Assembly: GCA_903842595.1 (NCBI GenBank)
Contig: CAIMMO010000002.1
Span: 1 to 64,000 of the forward strand
Direction: 5' to 3'
Source of the DNA: an uncultured Alphaproteobacteria bacterium
GTDB taxonomy: Bacteria > Pseudomonadota > Alphaproteobacteria > Caulobacterales > Hyphomonadaceae
Length of the DNA stretch: 64,000 nt
This document shows, piece by piece, positions 1 through 8,062 of the stretch. Below the pieces are notes generated by a model. The model had not been told where the DNA came from. It saw nothing but the letters and a program-made list of their open reading frames with translations, and did not search any database. Every line of letters starts with the position of its first letter. Within the stretch, counting starts at the first letter, position 1. Both the position numbers and the translations under genes were made by a program.

Positions 1-1520
1 ACCTTCGGGTTCAGCTTCCGCGCCAGCTCAACGATCCCTCCCGCCTCAAATCCATCCGGCACCGTCACGAAGATCAGGTCCGCCTCCGGCGCTCCCGCCG
101 CGATCATCGTCTCGTGCGAGATCCCGTTTCCGAGCACCACCGGAATCCCGCGCTCCTGCAGGATCTCCACCAGGTCCGGCCGGTCTTCGATCACCGAATA
201 GGTGGCGCCCGCCGAATCCAACGCCTTCCCGATCAGCGATCCGACGCGGCCATAGCCGATCAGCACCGCCCGCTTGGGCGCCGCCGCCGGCGCCACTACT
301 GGCGGCGCTGCTCCTGTAACCTTTCCGCTGACGCGGTCGAGCACAGCGAACAGCAGCGGGTTCAATACGATCGAAATGATCGCTCCGCCGAGGATCGCAT
401 TGCGCGTTTCCTCTGGGATAAGGTCCAGCTGCAGGCCAATGCCGGCAAGAATGAACGAGAACTCGCCGATCTGCCCCCGCGCCCCAGTCACCATGGCCGC
501 CGCCTCGCGCGATTTCCCGAACGCGCGCAGCAGCGCAAAACTCACGGCAGACCGGAACACAACAATGATGCCAACAGTCGCAATCAGCGGCCACGGATTT
601 CCCAGCAGCACGCGCGGATCGAACAGCATACCCACCGACACAAAGAACAGCACCGCGAACGCATCGCGCAGCGGAAGCGTCTCGTTCGCTGCCTGCTGCG
701 ACAACTCGCTCTCAGCCATGATCAGCCCGGCGAACAGCGCGCCCAGCGCCACGGAGATCCCGAACACCGCCGACGCCGCATAAGCCACACCCAGCGCAAT
801 CGCCAGCACGCACAGCCGGAACAACTCGCGCGAGCCCATGTGCACGACGCGATGCAGGATCCACGGCACCAGGCGCTTACCCGCCAGAAGCATGATCAAC
901 CCAAACGCCGCGACCTTGCCCAGCGTCAGCGCGACCGCGATCCCGACATCCTGCATTTGCAGAACCGTCATTGCCTCGCCATTCTCCGTCCCGCTGCGGA
1001 TCTGCGCCCATGTCGGCAGCAGCACCATGGCGAGAACCATCGCCAGGTCTTCGACCACAAGCCAACCGACCGTCAGCTTGCCGCGCTCCGTCTGCATCAC
1101 CCGCTTGTCTTGCAGGTTGCGCAGCGACACGACAGTCGACGCCACAGACAGCGACAGCCCGAAGACCACCCCCGCCTCGAGTCCCCACCCGATCAGCATC
1201 GACGCGGCGATCCCGGCAGCCACGGTGAGGATGATCGTAAGCAGCGTCATCGGCACAGCCACGCCGCGAACCGACATCAGGTCCCGCGGTGAGAAGTGCA
1301 GCCCCACCCCGAACATCAACAGGATGACGCCGACATCGGCCACCTCCTGCGCCAGTCCCTCGTCCGCGACAAAGCCCGGCGTCGATGGTCCGATCAAGAC
1401 GCCGGCCAGAAGGTAGCCCAGCAGCGGCGAAAGCTTCAGCCGGCTGGCAACTGCACCCAAGACGAACGCAAGACCAAACCCCACAGCAAGAAGCGCAATC
1501 AATGGGGAGTCGTGCGTCAC
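1..1520 (-). CDS. Kef/YbaL-type cation:proton antiporter with TrkA-N domain (3' end off the window)
   Basis: Monovalent cation:proton antiporter-2 (CPA2) family protein of the inner membrane, which exchanges K+ or Na+ for protons. Translation from a GTG at 1520 opens with VTHDSPLIALLAVG, which fits the usual YbaL N-terminus. It continues with transmembrane helices including GYLLAGVLIGP and VGVILLMFGVGLHF, typical of the exchanger domain. Near 245-275 the dinucleotide-binding motif GYGRVG begins the C-terminal TrkA-N (RCK) domain, and the reading continues in frame to base 1. About 506 codons are visible, and YbaL proteins are usually about 560 residues, so only the C-terminus is missing. The long plus-strand reading frame across this stretch is an antisense shadow. 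The family is clear; the transported ion and any glutathione control cannot be told from the sequence. Confidence 0.9.
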   Translation of the reverse strand, partial: MTHDSPLIALLAVGFGLAFVLGAVASRLKLSPLLGYLLAGVLIGPSTPGFVADEGLAQEVADVGVILLMFGVGLHFSPRDLMSVRGVAVPMTLLTIILTVAAGIAASMLIGWGLEAGVVFGLSLSVASTVVSLRNLQDKRVMQTERGKLTVGWLVVEDLAMVLAMVLLPTWAQIRSGTENGEAMTVLQMQDVGIAVALTLGKVAAFGLIMLLAGKRLVPWILHRVVHMGSRELFRLCVLAIALGVAYAASAVFGISVALGALFAGLIMAESELSQQAANETLPLRDAFAVLFFVSVGMLFDPRVLLGNPWPLIATVGIIVVFRSAVSFALLRAFGKSREAAAMVTGARGQIGEFSFILAGIGLQLDLIPEETRNAILGGAIISIVLNPLLFAVLDRVSGKVTGAAPPVVAPAAAPKRAVLIGYGRVGSLIGKALDSAGATYSVIEDRPDLVEILQERGIPVVLGNGISHETMIAAGAPEADLIFVTVPDGFEAGGIVELARKLNPK

Positions 1521-1676
1521 CGATGCGGGGCCCGTCTGCTTGTGCGGAACGAATCCAACCTTCGCAGATCACCAATCCCGAATGCAAAGAAAATCGTGCG
1601 CTCTCTGTACCTCGCGGCAATTTTCGGCGAGCCACCAAGGTGGCCTTAACCGTCATGTGCGATGCAGGAAATCTGC

Positions 1677-2180
1677 ATGGACATCATTATGCGCTTTCGC
1701 GACCCCAAAAGACTGCGCATCATCTCGGTCGCCAGCGTCCTGCTGCTCCTGACCGGCTTGCCCATGCTCGTGGGCCTGACACGCTTCGTGCCGGATCGTT
1801 CGGCCCAACCGCCGGGGATCTTGGCGACTTACGCCTCCGGCCTGAGCGCGCTGAGCGGCGCGGCGATCATGGCGTCAGTCCTGTCCGTGCTCTTCGCCAT
1901 CTGGCACTTCGTCAACCTTCGCCGCGACGTGGGTCGCAAATACCTGATGCAGAGTTCCCGCCGCCGCCGCAATCTGGTCGAGGATGCGCGGACGGTCGGC
2001 ATCATCCTTGGCGTCGCCGGTCTGATCATCGGAAGCCTCGCTGGCCTCTATGCGTCGATGGCGCACGCGCGCCCTGACCTGGTGAACGGCATGCCCGCGC
2101 TACACCTCTCCGCCGAACTCGCCATCGGCTGCCTCTTCGGCGGCGCGCTGCTTTACATAGCCGGCCGCTTCGGACGCTAG
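1677..2180 (+). CDS. Hypothetical four-helix membrane protein
   Basis: Small inner-membrane protein of about 167 residues that I do not recognise. Four hydrophobic stretches are visible: a first helix after the basic RFRDPKRLR start, a second around SALSGAAIMASVLSVLFAIW, a third around VGIILGVAGLIIGSLAG and a fourth near the C-terminus. A basic loop (RRRR) lies between helices 2 and 3. I chose the ATG at 1677 because AGGAA at 1666-1670 sits six bases upstream; an ATG at 1662 is in frame but lacks such a site. Its stop overlaps by four bases the recovered stop of the decayed GTA gene on the other strand. No function is assigned. Confidence 0.7.
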   Translation: MDIIMRFRDPKRLRIISVASVLLLLTGLPMLVGLTRFVPDRSAQPPGILATYASGLSALSGAAIMASVLSVLFAIWHFVNLRRDVGRKYLMQSSRRRRNLVEDARTVGIILGVAGLIIGSLAGLYASMAHARPDLVNGMPALHLSAELAIGCLFGGALLYIAGRFGR

Positions 2181-2583
2181 CCGGCTTCCACCACCGCCCT
2201 CATCCGCAGGATCGCACGCCAGATCCGCGCCCTCGGCTCAGCGTGTCCGCAAACGCCGGACCGAGCAGCACGCTCCGCCACCCCACAATCTCAAGCCCCG
2301 CGGCACGCAGCGCATCGCGGATCGCGGCAATCGCGCGCACGCCGTCTGTCCCACTTTCCATACGGCTCACGACCGCCAGGTCCACCCGATGCTCGCTGGC
2401 TTCCATGCCCATTGCCCAAGACGACTCCGAGAAATGCCTTGCAATCTCGAGATAGGGATAGGCCGGCCTCGAACCCGTCCTTTCCAGCAAGCGCATTGGA
2501 TACCCGAGTAACGCCGAAACATCTGCATCGCCGTTCAGCGCCGCAATGATCGCGCTCTCCAGCGCGTCCCCGGCCGAACTCAT
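2177..2583 (-). pseudogene. Decayed GTA gp8-like DUF3168 tail-completion protein
   Basis: From ATG 2583 the reading gives MSSAGDALESAIIAALNGDA, an N-terminus typical of DUF3168, the tail terminator of siphophages and of the RcGTA-type gene transfer agent. The core GWRSVLLGPAFADTL also matches. After about 2235 the frame gives a wrong tail and an early stop. A one-base shift restores IWRAILRMRAVVEAG followed by TAG at 2177, the ending expected for the family, so one frameshift has broken the gene. The ATG overlaps the stop of the upstream gp6 remnant (ATGA), a trace of the old operon. In the canonical cluster a gp7 head-closure gene lies between the two and none is seen here. Family call is fairly sure; the exact indel site is approximate. 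Confidence 0.75.
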
Positions 2584-3146
2584 AGCCGCACCCGCCGCCA
2601 TGGAGCCACAAGCCCCGCAACATCCACAGGTCGCGCCCCAGCAATGCTCTCCGGATCGCGCACCGCATGCGCCGCCAGCCGCTTCACTACCAGGCGGGCC
2701 CCGTCCGCCACATCGTCAGGCGCCTCGCCGAATACGGCCTCGCAATCGATCTCGATCCTACCGATGCGCTGGCCCGGCCAGGGAAACGCACCATCCGTCC
2801 ATATCAGCTTGGCCTCGCGCCCAGCAGGAAGCGTGGACCGGTTCGTCACTGTCGCCGGCTCGCCATGCCCGTCGAACACCCGCACCGCGAGCAGCGCCCC
2901 CGGCGGCCTCACCGGCAGCCGCACCCACCGCCGGTCCGCCGTGCCGCGCGGTCACCAGTCCAGCGCCACTCGCAGCGAACGCGAGATCATCGCAATCCCG
3001 GTCGCCTCCTCGATCCGCGACCGCGCCGTCGCAACCAGGTGCGAGACCAGCCCGTCCTCGCCCGTCCCCGAAATCCACAGATAGTCCTCGGCCTCGGCCA
3101 GCCCGACGGGCTTCCCCGCCGGCGCCGCCAGCACCGTCACGATCAT
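2580..3146 (-). pseudogene. GTA gp6-like head-tail connector, one in-frame stop
   Basis: Reading from ATG 3146 gives an N-terminal piece with PVGLAEAEDYLWI and SRIEEATGIAMISRSLRVAL, typical of the phiE125 gp8 / GTA gp6 head-tail connector family. A TGA at 2952-2954 follows. In the same frame, nine codons later, the C-terminal part resumes: LPVRPPGALLAVRVFDG, LIWTDGAFPWPGQ, DDVADGARLVVKRLAAHA, and an ending APWRRVRL at 2580. So a single nonsense codon separates two otherwise intact halves totalling about 188 codons, close to the family length. An in-frame ATG at 3188 would add 14 residues that do not look like the family. The protein would link the portal ring to the tail in a phage-like particle. 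Truncation by the stop makes a functional product unlikely. Confidence 0.8.
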
Positions 3147-3254
3147 GGATTTTGTCTCTTGAATGCTCACCGTCAGTGAGCGATGCACGCCAACCCCGGA
3201 GGCGCTGATGTTCGAAGTTCCGGGTTATCTCTGTCTCGAAGACAGGAGTCGCCC

Positions 3255-4202
3255 TTGCTCAGATCCTTCGCCATGACAGCCGTCTGCTTACTCGCGGGTT
3301 GCGCGGCCACGCCGACGCCGCGTCCCGAGGCGTCCGTACTTGCCGATCGCATCATGCAGCTCGACCGGGCAACGCAATGGCGCGCCGTCACCCAAACCGC
3401 GATCCCGTTCGATACACACCATCCCCAGGGCATGGTGCGCATTGGCGACCAGACGTTCTTCACCTCAGTCGAGATCATCCGCCCGACCCAGCGCCATTCT
3501 CAGCCAATCGAAGGCATGGACCGCGACGCAGGCGAGGGGCGCGGCCACCTCTTCCTAATCGGCGCCGATGGGGCTCTTCAGGCGGATATCCCGCTCGGCG
3601 AAGGCGACATCTATCACCCCGGCGGGCTCGATTTCGACGGAAGCTGGCTCTGGGTCCCGGTCGCGGAGTACCGCCCTAACAGCCGCTCGATTATCTACCG
3701 GATCAATCCATCAACACGCGAAGTCTCCGAAGCCTTCCGCGTGCCCGATCACATCGGCGCCATAGCCGTCGACCGCGAAGGCCGCGCCCTCATCGGCGTC
3801 AGCTGGGGTGGATCACGGATCTATCGCTGGCCACTGCAACCCGACGGTTCGGTCGCCGCCGCCGATCTCACCGCGCCGCCGATCAGCCACGCCCGCTCGC
3901 ATTATATTTCCTGGCAGGACTGCCACGGCCTCGACGGCCGCATGATGGCCTGCACCGGTCTCGCGAACTACTCGCTCCCGGGCGCAGGCAGTTCGTTCTC
4001 ACTCGGCAGCGTAGAACTCATTGACCTATCCGATTTTCTCCCGCTTTGGCAGACCCCGATCCTTCTGTGGTCGCCGTCGGGCCGCTCCATGCTCCAGAAC
4101 CCGGCCTGGTTCGAAGCGACCGATGACGGCCTGCGCGCCTGGTTCATGCCCGACGATGACCAATCGGTCCTGTACACGTACGAAAGCGCCTCACCCGGCT
4201 AA
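3255..4202 (+). CDS. Lipoprotein of the DUF6454-like family
   Basis: Predicted secreted lipoprotein of 315 residues. I chose the TTG at 3255 because AGGAG at 3244-3248 lies six bases upstream and the product then begins with a short hydrophobic signal ending in a lipobox (VCLLAGC). An ATG at 3273 is the fallback. The mature part has THHPQGMVRIG, YHPGGLDFDGSWLWVPVAEYRP and repeated strand-turn patterns that suggest a beta-propeller-like fold. It resembles proteins I remember as DUF6454, whose function is unknown. It lies downstream of, and divergent from, the gp6 remnant, and leads two further plus-strand genes with gaps of about 80-100 bases. Confidence 0.75.
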   Translation: MLRSFAMTAVCLLAGCAATPTPRPEASVLADRIMQLDRATQWRAVTQTAIPFDTHHPQGMVRIGDQTFFTSVEIIRPTQRHSQPIEGMDRDAGEGRGHLFLIGADGALQADIPLGEGDIYHPGGLDFDGSWLWVPVAEYRPNSRSIIYRINPSTREVSEAFRVPDHIGAIAVDREGRALIGVSWGGSRIYRWPLQPDGSVAAADLTAPPISHARSHYISWQDCHGLDGRMMACTGLANYSLPGAGSSFSLGSVELIDLSDFLPLWQTPILLWSPSGRSMLQNPAWFEATDDGLRAWFMPDDDQSVLYTYESASPG

Positions 4203-4280
4203 CCTCACGTCACGGCTAGGCGCGGGCGCTTCGCCGAACTAAACCTGCCGCGAACGTCAATCGTCGCGCAGGAAACACCC

Positions 4281-5063
4281 ATGAAACTCGACAGCTCGAT
4301 CTCGGCCATCGTCACAGGCGGCGCCTCCGGACTCGGCGGCGCGACCGTCAGGGCGCTGCGCGCGCACGGCGTCAAGGTCGCCATCTTCGACATGAACGAG
4401 AAGACCGGCGTGCCGTTCGCCGCCGAGACCGGCTCGGTCTATTGCAACGTCAACGTCACCAACGACGCCTCCGTAGAGGCCGGCTTTGGACAGGCGCGCG
4501 CCGCCAACGGCCAGGAGCGCATCCTCGTCAACTGCGCCGGCACCGGCAACGCCTTCAAGACCGCCGGCCGCAACAAGGAAACCGGTGAGATCAAGTCATT
4601 CCCGATCGACCAGTTCGACCGCATCATCCAGATCAACCTCGTCGGCACGTTCCGCTGCATCGCGAAATCCGCCGCTGGCATGCTGACCCTCGACGTCCTG
4701 CCTGACGGCGATCGCGGCGCAATCGTCAACACTGCCTCCGTCGCAGCCGAAGACGGCCAGATCGGCCAGGCCGCCTACTCAGCCTCCAAGGGCGGCGTCA
4801 TCGGCATGACACTCCCGATCGCCCGCGACCTCTCCACAGAGAGCATCCGCGTCAACACGATCCTCCCGGGCCTATTCAACACCCCGCTCCTTGCCGGCGC
4901 CCCCGAAAACGTGAAAGCCGCCCTCGCCGCCACCGTTCTCAACCCCAAACGCCTCGGCATGCCGGATGAGTACGCCAGCCTCGCCCTGCAGATGATCCAG
5001 AACGGCTACTTCAACGGCGAATCCGTCCGCCTCGACGGCGGCATCCGCATGCAGCCGCGATAG
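4281..5063 (+). CDS. Short-chain dehydrogenase, 3-hydroxyacyl-CoA dehydrogenase type-2-like
   Basis: Cytosolic NAD(P)-dependent oxidoreductase of 260 residues. The Rossmann motif TGGASGLG is near residues 12-19, NCAG follows near 85, and the catalytic Ser plus YSASK (Tyr-x3-Lys) are in place in the second half. The C-terminal NTILPGLFNTPLL stretch and the overall sequence resemble the HSD17B10/type-2 3-hydroxyacyl-CoA dehydrogenase subgroup, which acts in branched-chain amino acid and fatty acid breakdown. That substrate is an inference from the subgroup. The start at 4281 follows a GCAGGAAACACCC ribosome site. The gene is complete. Confidence 0.88.
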   Translation: MKLDSSISAIVTGGASGLGGATVRALRAHGVKVAIFDMNEKTGVPFAAETGSVYCNVNVTNDASVEAGFGQARAANGQERILVNCAGTGNAFKTAGRNKETGEIKSFPIDQFDRIIQINLVGTFRCIAKSAAGMLTLDVLPDGDRGAIVNTASVAAEDGQIGQAAYSASKGGVIGMTLPIARDLSTESIRVNTILPGLFNTPLLAGAPENVKAALAATVLNPKRLGMPDEYASLALQMIQNGYFNGESVRLDGGIRMQPR

Positions 5064-5159
5064 GTTTGACTCCTCCCCCAAAAAAAGGGGGGGGCTCCGC
5101 CTACCGGACCGTCAACGAACACGATGCGGGTGGGGGTCTGCCACAAGGCGGCTCGCGCG

Positions 5160-5618
5160 ATGAACATCACCCTCACCTCCATCGGTCACGTCCGCACCAT
5201 CCGCGCAGATCCCACCGACGACAACTGGGACAACGAAACTACGCGCATAGACCTCGACACCACGCGCTTCACCGCCGACGCGCTGCTCAGCCTCGACAGC
5301 TTCTCCCAAGTCGAAGTGCTCTACTGGTTTCATCACGCCGAAGCGGCCATATCCGCGCTCGGCGCGCACCATCCTCGCGACAACACAGCATGGCCGCTCG
5401 CCGGCATCTTCGCCCAGCGCGGCAAGAACCGCCCCAACCGCATCGGCCTGACGATCTGCAAGGTGCTGAAGGTCGAATGCACAACGCTCCACGTCGAAGG
5501 TCTCGACGCCATCGACAGCACGCCCGTCCTTGACTTGAAACCCTGGATGATAGGCTTCGCCCCGCGCGAAAACGCGCGAGAACCACAGTGGGCGAAAGAG
5601 TTGTTGTCGGGCTACTGA
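5160..5618 (+). CDS. TrmO-like tRNA methyltransferase family protein (TsaA/UPF0066)
   Basis: Soluble protein of 152 residues of the TsaA-like/TrmO fold, whose known members use S-adenosylmethionine to N6-methylate threonylcarbamoyladenosine-37 in certain tRNAs. Evidence is the N-terminal SIGHVRT strand and, in the middle, HPRDN followed by GIFAQRGKNRPNRIGLT, the family's SAM-binding signature. It is shorter than E. coli TrmO (about 235), as are many bacterial homologues that lack the C-terminal domain. I used the ATG at 5160 because the reading then starts just before the SIGHVRT strand; an upstream ATG at 5124 would add 12 residues. A run of A7G8 lies just upstream (about 5080-5094). Substrate not proven. 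Confidence 0.78.
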   Translation: MNITLTSIGHVRTIRADPTDDNWDNETTRIDLDTTRFTADALLSLDSFSQVEVLYWFHHAEAAISALGAHHPRDNTAWPLAGIFAQRGKNRPNRIGLTICKVLKVECTTLHVEGLDAIDSTPVLDLKPWMIGFAPRENAREPQWAKELLSGY

Positions 5619-5622
5619 TAGA

Positions 5623-6000
5623 TCAGTCCCGCTCCCGGCTCGCCCCCGTCGCATCATCAATGGCAAACCGCCACTTCCCGTCCGCGCCGCGCTTCAGCAC
5701 TTCCACCGACAACCCGTCCTGATCGATCCAGCCATCCGGATCGAGCATCTCCCACCGCAGGCTGCACAACGCGACATCACCAGCCACAAGCACGCTCTCA
5801 TACTTCCCGCGTAGCCGCATCGGAGACGACAGGAACCCGCCGAGCGCCTGTTTGATCTGCTCCTTGCCACACGCAAAGTTCACGCCATCGAAGGTAAACG
5901 TAGCATCATCCGCATACAGCGCCAGCAGGCCTGCCGCATCGCGCTCGCCAAAGCGTTCCACGAAAGCCTCAGCCATTTCCTCAGGTGTCGATACGCCCAT
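5623..6000 (-). CDS. NTF2/SnoaL-like domain protein
   Basis: Small cytosolic protein of 125 residues that fits the NTF2-like fold (SgcJ/EcaC or SnoaL-like). It opens with a helix ending FVERFGERDAAGLLALYADDATF, the usual start of the family, followed by strands around SLRWEMLDPDG and a C-terminal strand KWRFAIDDATG. These proteins are cone-shaped dimers acting as isomerases, hydratases or ligand sinks; nothing here fixes the activity. It converges on the TrmO-like gene with four bases between stops and sits between the gp6 and capsid remnants of the GTA cluster. Confidence 0.75.
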   Translation of the reverse strand: MGVSTPEEMAEAFVERFGERDAAGLLALYADDATFTFDGVNFACGKEQIKQALGGFLSSPMRLRGKYESVLVAGDVALCSLRWEMLDPDGWIDQDGLSVEVLKRGADGKWRFAIDDATGASRERD

Positions 6001-6113
6001 GAACAGCTCCCCTGCTTCTCGCGCGGCATAATCCTCAAGCCGCCTGCAAGATCAAGACGCTGCGCGGCGGCCGTTGCCGGCGATGCAGCAGCACCGTCGG
6101 CGCCACCTCTCCG

Positions 6114-6774
6114 CTACGAAGCCGGGAGCTTCATGACCTTGATGGCGTCAAGGTTTTGCGCTCCGCCGCCGACGTACTTGGTCGGGTAGAACAACACGCA
6201 GGGTTTCAACGAATACAGGTTGCGAAGCACGCGTGCGCCATGCCTGTCCACGATCAGATAGCGGAACAGGAAATCGCCAAACGCAATCTCGAACGCGTTC
6301 GCCCCGATGTCCGGCATGTCCTCGATTTCGGCCGTCGGATAACCCAGCAGGCTCGCCGGATTGCTCGCGGCGAACGCACCAGCCGCACGAGATAGCGTGA
6401 ACCCGTTCTTGTCCCAGTCACGCGAGCCTTCTGCGATCATGTCATAGCCGAGCAAGCCCTTCGGCTTGTTCGTCCCGTCGCCCGTCACGAACGCTGCGTT
6501 CTCCTGCATGGAAAAGCTCGCCCCCACCTCATCCGCGAGCCACGCTTGGATGTGAGCACAGCCGTCGTCCAGCAGCGTCTGCGTCGCCGCTGGCATCGTA
6601 CAGAGCTCTGTCACCGGAAACGCGGACAGATCGAGCGCGCCGCGCCGCTCGATCTCCCTGATCCGCGGATCTTTCGCTGCTTTCAGAACCCAACGCTGCC
6701 AGCCCCTCCGCCGTCAGCGCCCGCGCCACTGCATTCGCGCCAACTGGCGCACTCATCTTCGTATCGAGTGTCAC
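6114..6774 (-). pseudogene. Decayed GTA major capsid protein (gp5, HK97 fold) with large deletions
   Basis: The reading contains ELCTMPAATQTLLDD, AWLADEVGASFSMQENAAFV, TGDGTNKPKGLL and later GYPTAEIEDMPDIGANAFEIAFGDF, YLIVDRHGARVLRN and an ending DAIKVMKL. All are hallmarks of the RcGTA-like major capsid protein. Two faults are clear. The N-terminal half (scaffold and first capsid domain, roughly 200 residues in the family) is missing or replaced by unrelated sequence, and a frame change is needed near 6690. Internally AGAFAASNP is joined directly to the late motif SLLGYP, deleting roughly 60 residues of the central region. The ending is normal. It cannot build a capsid. Confidence 0.85.
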
Positions 6775-6843
6775 GCGTGTTCTCCGAACGAAGGAAAAGA
6801 TCTGCTTCGTTTACGTCTTGAACCAGCGCGGCGAAGGCGGTCG

Positions 6844-6885
6844 CACCTGAAAAGCAAAAAGGCCGCAGCCAGGGTCGCGCCCTCG
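6844..6885 (-). terminator. Possible weak terminator of the secreted paralogue A
   Basis: On the minus strand, just after the stop of the gene at 6910, a GC-rich imperfect hairpin (GGCGC paired with GCGGCC with one bulge) is followed by TTTTTGCTTTT. The placement is right, but the stem is short, so confidence is modest. Confidence 0.4.
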
Positions 6886-6909
6886 AGTCATCTGGTCAGG
6901 ATTCTTCTT

Positions 6910-7977
6910 CTAGTTGGGCGCCGTCGCCTTCGCTCGCCGGCTCGGCGGCACGATCCCTGCCGCGATCCCAGGCCCCACCGTCGGCGTGATCCCCCGCGCC
7001 TCAAGCTCCCTCGCGCCGCCAAGAATGCCCAGCATCGCGTGATTGCCCTCATGGCAGGCGAATTCGTAAAGCTGCTTGGATGTGTTCAGCGCCATCTCAC
7101 CCTTCCATGCCTGCGTGTACAGCGATGGGTCGTCGACGGTGAACGCGTACAACACCTGCCCGTCATTCCAGCGCGTGAATCTCTCTGTCACCTTGCCGGT
7201 AGCCGAGATCAGGCTCGGTTGTTGCGGGTGCACGTTGCGTGTTTCGACTACCAGCGTGTCGCCCTCATACCAGCCAACTGAATCGCCCGCCCATTTCTGA
7301 ATGACATCCGGCCCGTGCCTCGCCGCCGCCGAATTCGCCACGATCGGGATGATACGCGCGTGATGCACCATCTCGACGACAATCACGACGGCTTCCGGCG
7401 ATTGCACGATCTGCAGTGTGGAGTTGTACATCGCATTCTGCATCACTGGCCCGGCTGTCGTCTCCGTCATCAGGCAGCGTTCGAACAACGGCCGCGTTTC
7501 CGGGTCATCGAAGTTCGCTGCCGAATGCTGCGCACCAGATCGCGTCGCGCCCGGCTTGAAGGGAATGCGCCCGTTCGGAGGATAGACGATCCACGACGTG
7601 CGTATCTCGCCCTTGACCTCCGCAAGTCGCGTTCCCGGATCGATCCAGAAAGCATTGTAGCCGCGGTCCGCATTCTTGTCGTTCAGGATCGATGTGTCGT
7701 TGGGGTCGCTGCCGTGCGCCTCGGCTTCCTGCTGTGTTATGATGATCAGCGGATTGTCGTTGACGATCGCGCGACCCTCCAGCTCCGACACCACCAGCTT
7801 CTCGACGCCCGCCGGCCGCTGCAGGCTGGTGATTGATGTGCTGTTCCAGAAACCTTGCAGGTCCGGCGCGCCCCAGCGCGTCTTCGGGGGCGTATACCCA
7901 TCCGCGTGCTGCGCCGACGCGACGCCTACGAGCAAGGTGCACCCCAGCGCCGTGCAGGCGAGAATTTTTCCGATCAT
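6910..7977 (-). CDS. Secreted hypothetical protein, paralogue A of three
   Basis: Exported protein of 355 residues with a signal peptide (MIGKILACTALGCTLLVGVASA). I recognise the family only as a common uncharacterised group. Conserved blocks shared with the genes at 8063 and 15396 are PDLQGFWN, SITSLQR, YNAFWIDPG, a SWI..P..G.IP strand, an ERCL-type cysteine, WAGDSVGWYEGDTLVVET, TERFTRW, and an ending with ACHEGNHAM..ILGGARELE. The repeated Trp-Gly-Asp strands suggest an all-beta fold, and the ACHEGN block with conserved Cys and His could be an active or metal site, which is inference. The start has GGGAG 11 bases upstream. It follows paralogue B on the same strand with a terminator between, so the two are probably separate transcripts. 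Confidence 0.85.
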   Translation of the reverse strand: MIGKILACTALGCTLLVGVASAQHADGYTPPKTRWGAPDLQGFWNSTSITSLQRPAGVEKLVVSELEGRAIVNDNPLIIITQQEAEAHGSDPNDTSILNDKNADRGYNAFWIDPGTRLAEVKGEIRTSWIVYPPNGRIPFKPGATRSGAQHSAANFDDPETRPLFERCLMTETTAGPVMQNAMYNSTLQIVQSPEAVVIVVEMVHHARIIPIVANSAAARHGPDVIQKWAGDSVGWYEGDTLVVETRNVHPQQPSLISATGKVTERFTRWNDGQVLYAFTVDDPSLYTQAWKGEMALNTSKQLYEFACHEGNHAMLGILGGARELEARGITPTVGPGIAAGIVPPSRRAKATAPN

Positions 7978-8007
7978 CCCGATGTCTCCCGTTCGTCACC
8001 GGAAAAG

Positions 8008-8038
8008 AAAAGGCGCGACCTCATCAGTCGCGCCTTTT
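8008..8038 (-). terminator. Intrinsic terminator after paralogue B
   Basis: A perfect 12-base inverted repeat, AAAAGGCGCGAC at 8008-8019 and GTCGCGCCTTTT at 8027-8038, surrounds a seven-base loop. Read on the minus strand it is a GC stem followed by TTTTCTTTT, 25 bases past the stop of the gene at 8063. It should separate the two secreted paralogues transcriptionally. Confidence 0.85.
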
Positions 8039-8062
8039 CGAAGTCCCATCCTTGCAGAAGTC

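Noticed and set aside
114-1292. Long plus-strand reading frame opposite the antiporter gene
   Set aside because: Arg/His-rich with no family resemblance; the minus strand in this stretch encodes clear CPA2 motifs.
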